Origin: CAINDZ01 sp964399195
Lineage (GTDB): Bacteria; Krumholzibacteriota; Krumholzibacteriia; LZORAL124-64-63
Assembly: GCA_964399195.1 (NCBI GenBank)
Contig: CAYNPY010000003.1
Span: 19,914-83,913 of the forward strand
Reading direction: 5' to 3'
DNA: 64,000 nucleotides
Each line of letters starts with the position of its first letter. Position 1 is the stretch's first letter. Of the stretch, positions 43,994-53,131 are shown piece by piece. The position numbers and the translations under genes were made by a program. Under the pieces are notes generated by a model. The model searched no databases. It saw only the letters and a list, made by a program, of their open reading frames with translations, and was not told where the DNA came from.

Positions 43994-45922
43994 ATGAGCG
44001 TACCCGGGCCGTTGCTGTCCGTGGTCATCGCCTGCCGTAACCAGTTGAACGCCTTGAAGTTCACGCTCGCGACGCTGCGCGGCCAGGCGCCAGCGGTGCC
44101 GTTCGAGGTCATCGTCGTGGACCAGGGCTCCAGCGACGGCAGCGCCCAATTCCTGTCCGGGCTGGCCGAAAGGGCCGAGGTGCGCCTGGTGGCCGACGGG
44201 ACGCGCGAGGGCCGCGGGGGGGGGGGGCCCCCCCGGGCCGGCGCCCCCCGCCGCCCCCCCCCCCCCGAACNNNNNNNNNNCGCGCGCAACCGCGGGGCGC
44301 GCGCCGCGCGCGGCCGCGCCATCATGTTCCTGGACCCGGGCCTGGTGCTGGGGCCGCAGTGGTCCGAGTCGCTGGTCGACACGCTCGAGCGCGACCCGCT
44401 GGTCGGCGCCGTGGCCGGCAAGGTGATCCTGCAGGACGGGCGCATCGACCATGCCGGGCTGGCGCTGCTGCGCTGGGAGCGGCAGCCGCGGCGCTTCCGC
44501 CTGTCGGGCCGCAGCCTGCACGCCGGGCGCCCGGCGGACCTGCCCGCCTCGCTGCGCCCGCTCGCGGTGCAGTGCCTGGCCGGCGAGGCTCTGTGCGTGC
44601 GCGCCTCGGCGTTCTTCGCCGTCGGCGGCTTCGACGAGTGCATCGGCCGCGAGTTCGGCCGCAGCAAGGCGATGGCCGACGGCGAGCCCGCGGGCGTGGA
44701 CCTCTGCCTGCGCCTCGGCTCGCGCGGCTGGCACTGCGTGTACCGCCCCGAGAGCGTGATGACGCGCCTGCGCGTGGCCGAGAACGACCCCGACGCCGAC
44801 CCGCTGCGCGACGAGCTGACCGCGGCCGACGACCTGGTGCTGGTGACCGCCTCGTGGCTGGAGAGCGCGCGGCCCGACTTCGTGGCGCCGGCCGCCGGCG
44901 GCGCCGTCGCGCAGGAGAACGGCGGCATCCGTCCCTGGGTGGAGCCCGCCCTCGCCTTCCCGTTCGGCCACTACCACCACGGGCGCAGCCCGGGCGCTCC
45001 CGTGGGCGCGGCGCCGGCGCCGATGGCCTCGGTCATCGTCCCGACCTGCAATGCGCTGGAGTACACGCGGCTGTGCGTGGAATCGCTGCTGACGCACACC
45101 GACGCGCGCCACGAACTGGTCTTCGTCGACAACGGCAGCACCGACGGCACGCCCGCCTACCTGCAGGGCCTGGCCCGCGACCACAAGCGCGTGCGCTTGC
45201 TGCGCAACGACGGGAACCTGGGCTTCGCCCGCGCCTGCAACCAGGGCCTGGCCGCCGCGCGCGGCCGCCACCTGGTGCTGCTCAACAGCGACACCGTGGT
45301 GACGCACGGCTGGCTGGAGAAGCTGATCGCGGTCGCCGAGAGCCGGCCCCGCGCCGGCCTGGTGGGCCCGGTGACGAACAACATCTCCGGCCTGCAGCGG
45401 CTGGATCAGGTGGGCTACGACCAGGAGAGCCTGGCGGGTCTGGCCGCGTTCGCCGCGGCGGAGTCGGCGCGCCATGAGGGCGAGGTCGAGCGCACCATGC
45501 GCCTGACCGGCATGTGCCTGTTGATCAAGCGCGAGCTGTTGGCGCGCCTGGGCGGCCTGGACGAGGTCTTCGGGCTGGGCAACTACGAGGACAACGACTA
45601 CTGCCTGCGCGCGCACCTGGCGGGCTACGAGTGCCTGATCGCGCGCGGCGTCTTCATCCACCACTTCGGAAGCCGCAGTTTCGCGGCCGCGGGCATCGAC
45701 TACGCCGCGCAGATCCAGCGCCAGTGGTCGGTGTTCAAGGCGAAGTGGGGCATCCCCGCCGTCACGCCCATGAACGGGCACGTGGAACTGGGCGCGCTGC
45801 TGGCCGGCGGCTTCGACCCGGAGCGTCACTTCCAGGCGCTGCCGGACGGCGCGGGCGCGGACACCGCAGGCGCGCGCGTCGCCGCGACGCCCGCGGGCGA
45901 GGTGGCGGTGGGGGCGGGCTAG
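43994..45922 (+). CDS. Tandem family-2 glycosyltransferase (contains assembly gap)
   Basis: About 642 residues as assembled. Two GT-A domains in tandem: the first (from LSVVIACRNQLNALK, VDQGSSDGSAQFL) is damaged by the 10-N gap and a homopolymer stretch; it resumes at ARNRGARAARGRAIMFLDP. The second (about 335-600) is intact: ASVIVPTCNALEYTRLCVESLL, FVDNGSTDGTPAYL, NLGFARACNQGLAAARGRHLVLLNSDTVV (the DxD-like site is here NSD), RLTGMCLLIKRELL and EDNDYCLRAHLAGYECL. Likely adds sugars to a surface polysaccharide or lipid-linked glycan. A second domain of this kind often extends O-antigen or capsule chains. Isolated gene, so its pathway is not shown. Confidence 0.85.
   Translation: MSVPGPLLSVVIACRNQLNALKFTLATLRGQAPAVPFEVIVVDQGSSDGSAQFLSGLAERAEVRLVADGTREGRGGGGPPRAGAPRRPPPPEXXXXARNRGARAARGRAIMFLDPGLVLGPQWSESLVDTLERDPLVGAVAGKVILQDGRIDHAGLALLRWERQPRRFRLSGRSLHAGRPADLPASLRPLAVQCLAGEALCVRASAFFAVGGFDECIGREFGRSKAMADGEPAGVDLCLRLGSRGWHCVYRPESVMTRLRVAENDPDADPLRDELTAADDLVLVTASWLESARPDFVAPAAGGAVAQENGGIRPWVEPALAFPFGHYHHGRSPGAPVGAAPAPMASVIVPTCNALEYTRLCVESLLTHTDARHELVFVDNGSTDGTPAYLQGLARDHKRVRLLRNDGNLGFARACNQGLAAARGRHLVLLNSDTVVTHGWLEKLIAVAESRPRAGLVGPVTNNISGLQRLDQVGYDQESLAGLAAFAAAESARHEGEVERTMRLTGMCLLIKRELLARLGGLDEVFGLGNYEDNDYCLRAHLAGYECLIARGVFIHHFGSRSFAAAGIDYAAQIQRQWSVFKAKWGIPAVTPMNGHVELGALLAGGFDPERHFQALPDGAGADTAGARVAATPAGEVAVGAG
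44213..44280. other. Assembly artefact: homopolymer run and 10-N gap
   Basis: A run of a dozen G, then C-rich runs ending in a long poly-C, followed by ten Ns (44271-44280). The translated stretch is meaningless Gly/Pro/Arg in the middle of a conserved GT2 motif. Treat 44213-44280 as unreliable sequence. Confidence 0.9.
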
Positions 45923-45970
45923 GGCACGCCGTCACGCGCGATTCCGGGCGGCCTGCGCGGCTCGCGCCGC

Positions 45971-45984
45971 TTGCGCCGGCGCAA
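45971..45984. repeat. 14-bp perfect palindrome TTGCGCCGGCGCAA, copy 2
   Basis: Identical to 27882-27895; here 49 bases after the glycosyltransferase stop and 43 bases before the promoter of the next gene. Confidence 0.55.
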
Positions 45985-46026
45985 CTCGCCGTCCGCGCCG
46001 GTGCCCGCGCGGGACCGTCCCGTACA

Positions 46027-46055
46027 TTGACACATCCCGCCCTGGCGTTCATACT
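46027..46055 (+). promoter_or_regulatory. Sigma-70-like promoter
   Basis: Perfect -35 box TTGACA (46027-46032), 17-base spacer, CATACT (46050-46055), 48 bases before the start of the 133-residue gene. Best consensus promoter in the window. Confidence 0.65.
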
Positions 46056-46102
46056 GACCCGGCAACCTCATGATCGTTGCCGACGACCGGAAGGAGGCCG
46101 CC

Positions 46103-46504
46103 ATGGCGCCCCCTGCTTCCACCGACAGACCTGCTTCCAAGCGCGACCGGACCCTGCCGTACACCTACGAAGCGTGGGTGGACATCCTCGCGGGCCGGGG
46201 CAGGGAACCGCTCTACGACCACTACTTCTCCGACACCCTCTGCGGCCTGGTCGAGTGCCTGGCCGAGGAGGGCGTCGCGCCGGGCTGCGTGAAGCTGTTC
46301 GGCCACTACCACGGGCAGGCCTCCGCACTGGACGTGTCGGTGCTGCTGGGCGGCGACGGCCGCTGGCTGCAGCGGCCCCTGCTGTGCCACGCTCTCGAGG
46401 AGCACTACGCCATCACCCACGACGAGTGCTACCGGGGACACGTCGAGAAGAGCCCCTGCCGGTTCGAGGACCGCGACCGCAGCGCCGACGGCCCGGTGTG
46501 GTGA
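46103..46504 (+). CDS. Hypothetical protein, unknown family
   Basis: 133 residues from ATG 46103, chosen because AAGGAGG sits 5 bases upstream; an earlier ATG (46070) has no ribosome site. Soluble, with several Cys and His (DTLCGLVECLAEEGVAPGCVKLFGHYHGQ, LLCHALEEHYAITHDECYRGHVEKSPC) that could bind a metal, and no signal peptide or membrane segment. I do not recognise a family. It has its own strong promoter and stands alone between a glycosyltransferase and a permease. Confidence 0.7.
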   Translation: MAPPASTDRPASKRDRTLPYTYEAWVDILAGRGREPLYDHYFSDTLCGLVECLAEEGVAPGCVKLFGHYHGQASALDVSVLLGGDGRWLQRPLLCHALEEHYAITHDECYRGHVEKSPCRFEDRDRSADGPVW

Positions 46505-46662
46505 GCCCGTCCTTCTGACGAGCCGGGCGCGCCCCGGCGCGCGACTCACGCCCATCCCCGCAGGCGACAACGCCCCCGGCCCGTGCTACCCTGCGCCTTC
46601 GCGACGGCGGGCCGCCGTCGCCGTGACGCTCCGCTGCCACCGCCGACCCCGGAGACCCGCCG

Positions 46663-48042
46663 ATGGCTCCTCGCCACCCCGCGCCCGCCGCCGCGCACGG
46701 CGCGCCCCTGCGGCAGATCGGCCTGTACGCCGCGATCTGCATCACCGTCGGCAACATCATCGGCTCGGGGATCTTCCGCAGCCCGCACACGGTGGGGCAG
46801 CACCTCGATTCGCTGTCGCTGGTGGTGCTGGCCTGGGTGCTGGGCGGGGCGCTGTCGCTGTGCGGCTCGCTGGTGCTGGCCGAGCTGGCCGTGGCGCATC
46901 CGCGCACCGGCGGCCTCTACGTGTTCATCCGCGAGGGCTTCGGCGACGCCTGGGGCTTCGTTTTCGGTTGGGCCAACCTGTGGGTGATCAAGCCGACCCT
47001 GATCGCCTCGGTGATCAGCGTGTTTGCGCTCTACTTCTGCCAGGCGACGGGGCTGCCGGACGCGGCGAAGCTGCCGGCCGGCGTCGCGGCCATCCTGCTG
47101 CTGACGTTCGTCAACTGGCTGGGCGTGCGCGAGGGGGTGCGCACGCAGACGCTGTTTACGACGCTCAAGGTGGCCGGCATCGCCGCGCTGTGCGTGTGCG
47201 CCTTCACGCTGCCGGCTTCGGGCCCAGGCCCGGAAGCGCAGCGCGCCGTGGCCGAGGCCGGCCCCGCCACCGGGCACCCCTCCCTGCTGCTGGGCCTGGT
47301 GCTGGCGATGATCCCGATCCTCTTCGCCTACGACGGCTGGACCGACTCGACCTACGTGGGCGGCGAGATCAAGGACCCGCGCCGCGCGCTGCCCATCGGC
47401 ATCCTGGGCGGCACGGTGCTGGTCATCGTCGTCTACGTGCTGACCAACCTGGCCTACTACGCCGTGCTCTCGCCGGCCGAGGTGGCCGCCATCCCGGCGG
47501 TCGGCTCCGAGACGATCGGGCGCCTGCTGGGCGACTGGGGCCGCCGCGCGCTGGCGGTCCTGGTGGCCGTCTCCACGTTCGGCACCGCCAACGGGTCGGT
47601 GCTGACGGGACCGCGCGTGACGCAGGCGATGGCGGCCGACGGCCTGCTGTGGCGGCCGCTGGCGGCGCTGGACCCGCGGCGGGCCACGCCGGCGCTGGCG
47701 CTGTGGGTGCAGGCCGCGCTCTCGTGCCTCTGGCTGTGGGCCGCGGGCAGCTTCGAGGACGTTTCCGGCTGGTTCGTCACCACGTCGTGGTTGTTCTACG
47801 CGCTGACCACCGCCGCGCTCTTCCGCCAGCGCTCGCGCGAGCGGCGCGAGGGGCGCCGGCTCTCGGACTACCGCACCTGGCTCTACCCCGCAACGCCGGT
47901 CGTGTTCATCCTGGTGACCGTGGCGCTCATCGCCAGCGACCTGCACGACCAGGGCTGGCGCGCGGCGGCAGGCGTCGTCGTGGCGGCGCTGGGATTGCCG
48001 GTCTACTACGCGTTCTGGCGCGGGCGCGCGGCGCGCCCCTGA
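46663..48042 (+). CDS. APC-superfamily amino acid permease
   Basis: 459 residues, about 12 hydrophobic helices. The first helix carries the family's broken-helix substrate motif (AICITVGNIIGSGIFRSP, the GSG[IV]F signature). Others: YVFIREGFGDAWGFVFGWANLWV, FAYDGWTDSTYVGGEIKDPRRALPIGILGGT and SVLTGPRVTQAMAADGLL. Best fits the amino acid/antiporter (LAT-like) branch; substrate cannot be read. Monocistronic, followed by the promoter of the Mrp operon. Confidence 0.9.
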   Translation: MAPRHPAPAAAHGAPLRQIGLYAAICITVGNIIGSGIFRSPHTVGQHLDSLSLVVLAWVLGGALSLCGSLVLAELAVAHPRTGGLYVFIREGFGDAWGFVFGWANLWVIKPTLIASVISVFALYFCQATGLPDAAKLPAGVAAILLLTFVNWLGVREGVRTQTLFTTLKVAGIAALCVCAFTLPASGPGPEAQRAVAEAGPATGHPSLLLGLVLAMIPILFAYDGWTDSTYVGGEIKDPRRALPIGILGGTVLVIVVYVLTNLAYYAVLSPAEVAAIPAVGSETIGRLLGDWGRRALAVLVAVSTFGTANGSVLTGPRVTQAMAADGLLWRPLAALDPRRATPALALWVQAALSCLWLWAAGSFEDVSGWFVTTSWLFYALTTAALFRQRSRERREGRRLSDYRTWLYPATPVVFILVTVALIASDLHDQGWRAAAGVVVAALGLPVYYAFWRGRAARP

Positions 48043-48097
48043 GCGGCGCCTGCCGTCAATCTGCCGGCAACCTGTCGGCTGCGGGCGACCGCGCGCC

Positions 48098-48125
48098 TTG
48101 ACGTTTGGGCGTCCGACCCGATAAT
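48098..48125 (+). promoter_or_regulatory. Promoter of the Mrp operon
   Basis: TTGACG (48098-48103), 16-base spacer, GATAAT (48120-48125), about 94 bases before the mrpA ATG in the 176-base gap after the permease gene. Confidence 0.6.
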
Positions 48126-48218
48126 ACCCATTCAGGGTCATGTGCCGTCCGCCGCCGGCGCGGGGCTTGCCGGCCGGCTGAACAAGTGCGCGCATACTGG
48201 ACAGGTGCAAGCGGAAAC

Positions 48219-50501
48219 ATGGGACGCGAAGGTAACAGCCACGGGCACACGCACGCGGACACGCGGTGGCACGCGCTCTGGTGCCTGCTGCCGTTCGCCC
48301 TGCTCGGCGCCCTCGTCGCGCTGCTGGTCCGCAACGACCTGCCCCTGACCGCGTCCATTCCGTGGGCGCCGACGTTCGGCGTGCCGCTCGCCTTCCGGCT
48401 CGACGGTCTCAGCGCGCTGTTCCTCCTGCTGATCACCGGCATCGGTTCGGCGGTCTTCGTGTACGCATCCGGGTACATGGCGGGCAATCCGCGCACAGGA
48501 AGACTCTACCTTCTGCTGGCCCTCTTCATGGGCGCGATGATCGGATGCGTCGCCGCCGACAACCTCATCCTGCTGTTCGTCTTCTGGGAACTGACGAGCC
48601 TGACCTCGTTCCTCCTGGTCGGCTTCGACCATCACCTGGCCGCCAGCCGCAAATCGGCGCAGCAGGCCTTCCTCGTGACCGGGACCGGGGGGCTGGCGTT
48701 GCTCGCGGGGTTCCTGCTCCTGGGACGGGAGGCGGGCACGTATTCGCTCTCGGGCCTGATCGCGGTCGCGCCGGACTTGGAGCCGACGCGGGGGCTGGTC
48801 GCGGGCGTGGCCCTGACCGTCATCGGCTGCATGACCAAGAGCGCGCAGTTCCCGTTCCACTTCTGGCTGCCGAACGCCATGGCGGCGCCCACGCCGGTCT
48901 CCGCCTACCTGCACTCGGCGACGATGGTGAAGCTCGGCGTGTATCTGCTGGCCCGGCTCGACCCGGCGTTCGGGGACCGCGGCGCCTGGCAGGCCGCGCT
49001 GGTCGTGGTCGGCTCCTACACCGCGGCGTGGTGCATCGTCCAGGTCGTGCGCGAACGCGACCTCAAGCGCGTGCTCGCCTGGTCCACCGTCGCGGCGCTC
49101 GGCACGCTGGTCATGCTCGTCGGCCTGCCGGGCGACGGCGCGGCCATCGCCGTGGCGACGTTCCTGGTCGCCCACGCGCTGTACAAGGCGCCGCTCTTCT
49201 TCGTCGCGGGCAACGTGGACCATGGGACGGGGACGCGGATCATCGACAATCTGGGCGGGCTCCGCGTCGCGATGCCGTGGACCGCCGCCGCCGCGCTGCT
49301 GGCCGGCGTGTCGATGGCCGGCCTGCCGACCTCGTTCGGCTACATCGCCAAGGACGTCATCGCCACGGCGAAGGACGCGCTCGACCCGGGCCTCCTCGAC
49401 GTGGGCAAGTACGCCAACTACGTGTTCAGCGCGGTCGGCGTGGCCGTCGCCGCCGTCGCCGCCATCCGCGTCTTCTGGCGGCATCCCGGCCGGAACGAGA
49501 CGTGCGAGGCTCACGAGGGTCCGCTCGCGATGACGATGCCGCCGATCGTCGTCGCTCTTTGCGGCGTCGTGCTGGGCATCCACCCGGCGTTCGCCGACGC
49601 GCTGCTCGCCGAAGCCGCGCGGGCCATGACGCCCGGCGCCGGCGGTCCGCTGGTCATGCTGAAGCTGGAGGCGGGGACGACGCTGAAGTCGCTGGCGCTG
49701 ACGTTCAGCCTCGGCGCGGTCGTCTTCTGGTTCTGGGACCAGATCCACGGGGCGTTCGAGAAGGTGCGCGGCCGCATGCACGGATTCTCGGGCCTGAAGC
49801 AGTACGAGCGGTCCCTGCAGACCCTGGCGTGGAGCGCCGCGCGCGTCTCGCGTCTCATCCAGCACGGACGCCTCACCGGCTACCTGACCGTGGCCTTCCT
49901 GGCCGTGGCCGTCGTCGGCTGGGTCTCGCTCCTTGCCGCCGGTCTGCCGCCGCGGACGGACGGCGGCGCGCCGCTCACCCTGCCCGTCGCGGCGGCTCTG
50001 GCCGCGCTGGCCTTCGGCGCCGTCGCCGCCTGCTTCATCCGCGGCCGATTGCTGCTGCTGCTCGCGAGCGGTCTCGTCGGCTTCGGCAGCGCCGCGCTGT
50101 ATCTCTTCACCGGCGCCCCGGACCTGGCCTTCACGCAGTTCGCGGTCGAGACGGTGTATGTCGTCGTGATCGCGTCGCTCCTGCTCGTGCTGCGTCGCGG
50201 CGGCCGGGACCGGGGCCGGCCCGAGGCGCGCGTGCGGGTGGGGGCCGGTCTCGTCGCCGTCGGCGTCGGGGGGCTCTTCGGCGCCCTGCTGCTGTTCGTC
50301 CATGCGCTGCCGATGGACGGCGCCCTGGCCCGGTACTTCGGCGAGCAGAGCCTGCTCGCGGCCTACGGCCGCAACGTCGTGAACGTGATCATCGTCGATT
50401 TCCGCGGGCTCGACACCCTGGGCGAGATCGCGGTGGTGGCCTTCTCCTTCGTGGCCTCGGTCACGCTGATCGCCGCGTTGCGGCGGCGGAGGTCCGCGTG
50501 A
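48219..50501 (+). CDS. mrpA: Na+/H+ antiporter subunit A (MrpA/MnhA)
   Basis: 760-residue NuoL-like subunit. ATG 48219 chosen; the open frame extends upstream, but only through the promoter. Typical ND5 segments: FRLDGLSALFLLLITGIGSAVFVYASGYM, NLILLFVFWELTSLTSFLLVGF, GCMTKSAQFPFHFWLPNAMAAPTPVSAYLHSATMVKLG with the conserved Lys and His. The C-terminal quarter (ALYLFTGAPDLAFTQFAVETVYVVV, NVIIVDFRGLDTLGEIAVVAF) is the MbhE/DUF4040-type extension normal for MrpA. Length is a little shorter than the about 800 residues of Bacillus MrpA. First gene of seven that overlap by 4 bases throughout; together they form the hetero-oligomeric antiporter for Na+ and pH homeostasis. Confidence 0.94.
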   Translation: MGREGNSHGHTHADTRWHALWCLLPFALLGALVALLVRNDLPLTASIPWAPTFGVPLAFRLDGLSALFLLLITGIGSAVFVYASGYMAGNPRTGRLYLLLALFMGAMIGCVAADNLILLFVFWELTSLTSFLLVGFDHHLAASRKSAQQAFLVTGTGGLALLAGFLLLGREAGTYSLSGLIAVAPDLEPTRGLVAGVALTVIGCMTKSAQFPFHFWLPNAMAAPTPVSAYLHSATMVKLGVYLLARLDPAFGDRGAWQAALVVVGSYTAAWCIVQVVRERDLKRVLAWSTVAALGTLVMLVGLPGDGAAIAVATFLVAHALYKAPLFFVAGNVDHGTGTRIIDNLGGLRVAMPWTAAAALLAGVSMAGLPTSFGYIAKDVIATAKDALDPGLLDVGKYANYVFSAVGVAVAAVAAIRVFWRHPGRNETCEAHEGPLAMTMPPIVVALCGVVLGIHPAFADALLAEAARAMTPGAGGPLVMLKLEAGTTLKSLALTFSLGAVVFWFWDQIHGAFEKVRGRMHGFSGLKQYERSLQTLAWSAARVSRLIQHGRLTGYLTVAFLAVAVVGWVSLLAAGLPPRTDGGAPLTLPVAAALAALAFGAVAACFIRGRLLLLLASGLVGFGSAALYLFTGAPDLAFTQFAVETVYVVVIASLLLVLRRGGRDRGRPEARVRVGAGLVAVGVGGLFGALLLFVHALPMDGALARYFGEQSLLAAYGRNVVNVIIVDFRGLDTLGEIAVVAFSFVASVTLIAALRRRRSA

Positions 50502-50938
50502 GTCCCCGCGCCCTCATTCTCGAAGTGGCCGCGCGGTGGCTCTACCCGGTCATGATCCTGTTCTCGCTGTGGATCCTCTATCGCGGCCACAACGAGCCCG
50601 GCGGCGGCTTCATCGGCGGGCTGGTCGCGGTCTGCGGGACCGTGCTGGTGGCCATGGCCTTCGGGTCCGATGCCGCGCGGCGCCGGTTGCCCTTCCGCGA
50701 CCCGGTCGCGCTGATGGCCGCGGGCGTGCTGCTGGCGATCGTGTCCGGCCTCCCGGCGATCGTCCAGGGCCGCGCCTTCCTCACGCATGCATGGTGGAAG
50801 ATCCCGCTCGGCTTCACCGACCTGAAGGTCTCCACGGTGATGGCCTTCGACGGCGGGGTGTACCTGGCGGTCTGGGGCGGGTTGACGGGGATCGTCCTGG
50901 CGCTGATCGACCTTCACGCGCGGGAGGAGGACGCGTGA
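50498..50938 (+). CDS. mrpB: Na+/H+ antiporter subunit B (MrpB/MnhB)
   Basis: 146 residues from GTG 50498, overlapping the mrpA TGA (GTGA). Four helices; the family segment LWILYRGHNEPGGGFIGGLVA is intact, as is the C-terminal TDLKVSTVMAFDGGVYLAVWGG. Membrane subunit of the Mrp complex. Confidence 0.93.
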   Translation: MSPRALILEVAARWLYPVMILFSLWILYRGHNEPGGGFIGGLVAVCGTVLVAMAFGSDAARRRLPFRDPVALMAAGVLLAIVSGLPAIVQGRAFLTHAWWKIPLGFTDLKVSTVMAFDGGVYLAVWGGLTGIVLALIDLHAREEDA

Positions 50939-51333
50939 TCGTCGTCTTCGCCGTCGCCGTGTCGATCGTCGTCGCCGCGGGCGTGTACCTGGCGCTCTCG
51001 CGCGACGTGTTTCGCTGCGTCGTCGGCCTGTCCCTCCTGGGCGCCGCCGTGAACCTCGTCGTGTTCGGCGCGGGACGAATCGGCGCCGGCCAGCCGCCCA
51101 TCCTGCAGGCCGGCGAGACCGTTCTCGCCAGCGGCACGAATCCGCTGCCCCAGGCGCTGGTGCTCACGGCGATCGTGATCGGCTTCGCCTTCACCGCGTT
51201 CTCCTTCCTGCTCGCGGTCCGCGTGATGAAGGCCGCCGGGACCGACGACGTCGACGCCCTGCGCGCCGCCGAGCCGGCTCCGACCGACGCGGTCGAGCCG
51301 CCGCTGGAACCCGCCGGGGAGGACGCCCGATGA
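50935..51333 (+). CDS. mrpC: Na+/H+ antiporter subunit C (MrpC/MnhC)
   Basis: 132 residues from GTG 50935 (GTGA overlap with mrpB). NuoK-like with three helices: YLALSRDVFRCVVGLSLLGAAVNLVVF, then NPLPQALVLTAIVIGFAFTAFSF with the conserved PQALVLTAIVI segment. The last 30 residues are an Ala/Pro/Glu-rich cytoplasmic tail slightly longer than usual. Confidence 0.93.
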   Translation: MIVVFAVAVSIVVAAGVYLALSRDVFRCVVGLSLLGAAVNLVVFGAGRIGAGQPPILQAGETVLASGTNPLPQALVLTAIVIGFAFTAFSFLLAVRVMKAAGTDDVDALRAAEPAPTDAVEPPLEPAGEDAR

Positions 51334-52793
51334 GCGCGTCGCTCCTGCCCGTGGCCCCCATTGCCGTGCCTCTCGTGACCGCGTTCGCCGCGGCGCTGGC
51401 GTGGAACCGCCCGCGAGCCCAGGCCGCGCTGAGCTTCGCCGGACTGGCGGCGTTCCTCGGCTGCGCCGTGGCCGCGGTCGCCGCGACCGCGAGCGGCGAC
51501 GTCCTGCGGGTCGCCGTCGGCGGCTGGCCCGCCCCTTACGGCATCGAGCTGGCGCTCGACCGCCTGGGGGCGAGCCTGGTGCTGGTGACCGCCGTCATGG
51601 GCGCCGCCGCCCTGGTGTACGACCTGGCGGGCGCGGACCCGGGCGCGCGCGGCCCGGCGGTCCTGCCCCTGGTGCACGGGCTGCTGGCCGGCGTGGGCGG
51701 CGCGTTCACGACCGCCGACCTGTTCAACCTCTACGTCTGGTTCGAGGTCATGCTGATCTGCTCGGTCGGCCTGCTCGCGCAGGGCGGCCGTCTGAGGCAC
51801 CTGGACGCCACGCTCAAGTACCTGGCGCTGAACCTCACCGGCACGCTGGTCCTGCTGACATCGGTCGGGCTGCTCTACGGGGCGACGGGGCACCTCAACT
51901 TCGTCGCCCTGCGCGGCGCGATCGGGGCCGTCGGCGCCGAGCGGCTCACCCCGATCCTGGCGCTGCTCCTGCTGGCCTTCCTCATGAAGGCCGGCGCCTT
52001 CCCGCTCTTCGCCTGGCTGCCCGCCTCCTACCACACGCTGCCGGCCGGGCTGGCGGCGCTGTTCGCCGGACTGCTGACCAAGGTCGGCGTCTACGCGGTG
52101 CTCCGGACCCTGTACACCGTCGCGGCGCCGGCGCCGGCGGTCCTGACGGAGGCGCTCGGCTGGATCGCGACCGCGACGATGATCGTCGGCGTGCTCGGCG
52201 CCGCGTACCACTGGGACATCCGGCGGATCCTCGGCTTCCACATCGTCAGCCAGATCGGTTACATCCTGCTCGCCGTCGCGTTCGGCACGCAGGAGGGCGC
52301 CGGCGCCGCGCTCTTCTACACGCTGCACCACATCATTGTGAAGGCGAACCTCTTCCTCATCGCGGGCCTCGTGTACCGCCTGACGGGGTCCTACGACCTG
52401 CGGCGGATCGGCGGCCTCTACGCCGCGAAGCCGCTCCTGGCCGCGCTCTTCCTGGTGCCGGCGCTGTCGCTGATCGGCATCCCGCCGTTCTCGGGCTTCT
52501 GGGCGAAGTTCCTCGTCCTGCGCGAGGCGTTCGCGCTCGGGCGCACGTCGTGGGCGGTGGCGGCGCTGCTGGTGAGCGCGCTGACGATGTACTCCATGGT
52601 GAAGGTCTGGCTGGAGGCGTTCTGGAAGAGCCATCCCGACGAGGGCTGGCGGCCGCCGGCCGGGACCCGCCTGGTTCCCGCCTACCTGGCCGCCGGCGGG
52701 CTCGCGGCGTGCACGCTGTGGATCAGCCTGAACCCCGAGCCGCTGGCGGCGTTCTGCGCGGCCGCCGCCGCGACGCTGGGAGGAGCGCCATGA
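51330..52793 (+). CDS. mrpD: Na+/H+ antiporter subunit D (MrpD/MnhD)
   Basis: 487-residue NuoM/N-like subunit, ATGA overlap with mrpC. About 14 helices. Key segments: DLFNLYVWFEVMLICSVGLLAQ (conserved Glu), LLLLAFLMKAGAFPLFAWLPASYHTLPAG (conserved Lys), KVGVYAVLRTLYT, YHWDIRRILGFHIVSQIGYILLAVAF and ALFYTLHHIIVKANLFLIAGL. A proton-channel-type subunit of the antiporter. Confidence 0.95.
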   Translation: MSASLLPVAPIAVPLVTAFAAALAWNRPRAQAALSFAGLAAFLGCAVAAVAATASGDVLRVAVGGWPAPYGIELALDRLGASLVLVTAVMGAAALVYDLAGADPGARGPAVLPLVHGLLAGVGGAFTTADLFNLYVWFEVMLICSVGLLAQGGRLRHLDATLKYLALNLTGTLVLLTSVGLLYGATGHLNFVALRGAIGAVGAERLTPILALLLLAFLMKAGAFPLFAWLPASYHTLPAGLAALFAGLLTKVGVYAVLRTLYTVAAPAPAVLTEALGWIATATMIVGVLGAAYHWDIRRILGFHIVSQIGYILLAVAFGTQEGAGAALFYTLHHIIVKANLFLIAGLVYRLTGSYDLRRIGGLYAAKPLLAALFLVPALSLIGIPPFSGFWAKFLVLREAFALGRTSWAVAALLVSALTMYSMVKVWLEAFWKSHPDEGWRPPAGTRLVPAYLAAGGLAACTLWISLNPEPLAAFCAAAAATLGGAP

Positions 52794-53131
52794 GGAAGGC
52801 GCTTGCGGCGAGCCGGCTGCTGCTGCGGTTCCTGGGGGCCGTCGTCGTATCCGGCCTGCAGACCGCGCGGGTGATCGCCCTCGGCCGCCGCCGGCCGGCG
52901 GCCGGCTTCGTCCGCCTGCGCTTCGAGCCCATGACGGAGACCGGCGCCGCCCTGCTCGGGTGCCTGATCACGCTGACGCCGGGCACGACGACGGTCGACA
53001 TCGACTTCGAGCGCCGCGAGATGCTGCTGCACCTGCTGGACGTCGAAAACGCGTCGGCCGCGGTCGCCGGCATCCGCCGGGACTTCGAGCGCGAGATCGT
53101 GACGCTCTTCGGGACGGAGGGGAGCCGATGA
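52790..53131 (+). CDS. mrpE: Na+/H+ antiporter subunit E (MrpE/MnhE)
   Basis: 113 residues, ATGA overlap with mrpD. Shorter than the about 160 residues of typical MrpE: it begins inside the second half of the fold, with an apparent single N-terminal helix (LLLRFLGAVVVSGLQTARVIAL) instead of two. The family C-terminus GAALLGCLITLTPGTTTVDIDFERREMLLHLLD is intact. The truncated N-terminus appears natural because the overlap with mrpD fixes the start. Confidence 0.88.
   Translation: MRKALAASRLLLRFLGAVVVSGLQTARVIALGRRRPAAGFVRLRFEPMTETGAALLGCLITLTPGTTTVDIDFERREMLLHLLDVENASAAVAGIRRDFEREIVTLFGTEGSR

Noticed and set aside
43994..45922. Frameshifted glycosyltransferase pseudogene
   Set aside because: The disrupted part coincides with a 10-N gap and homopolymer artefact; frames on both sides are otherwise intact.
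46520..46545. Terminator after the 133-residue gene
   Set aside because: The arms would leave a loop of only two bases and no U-tract; too weak to call.
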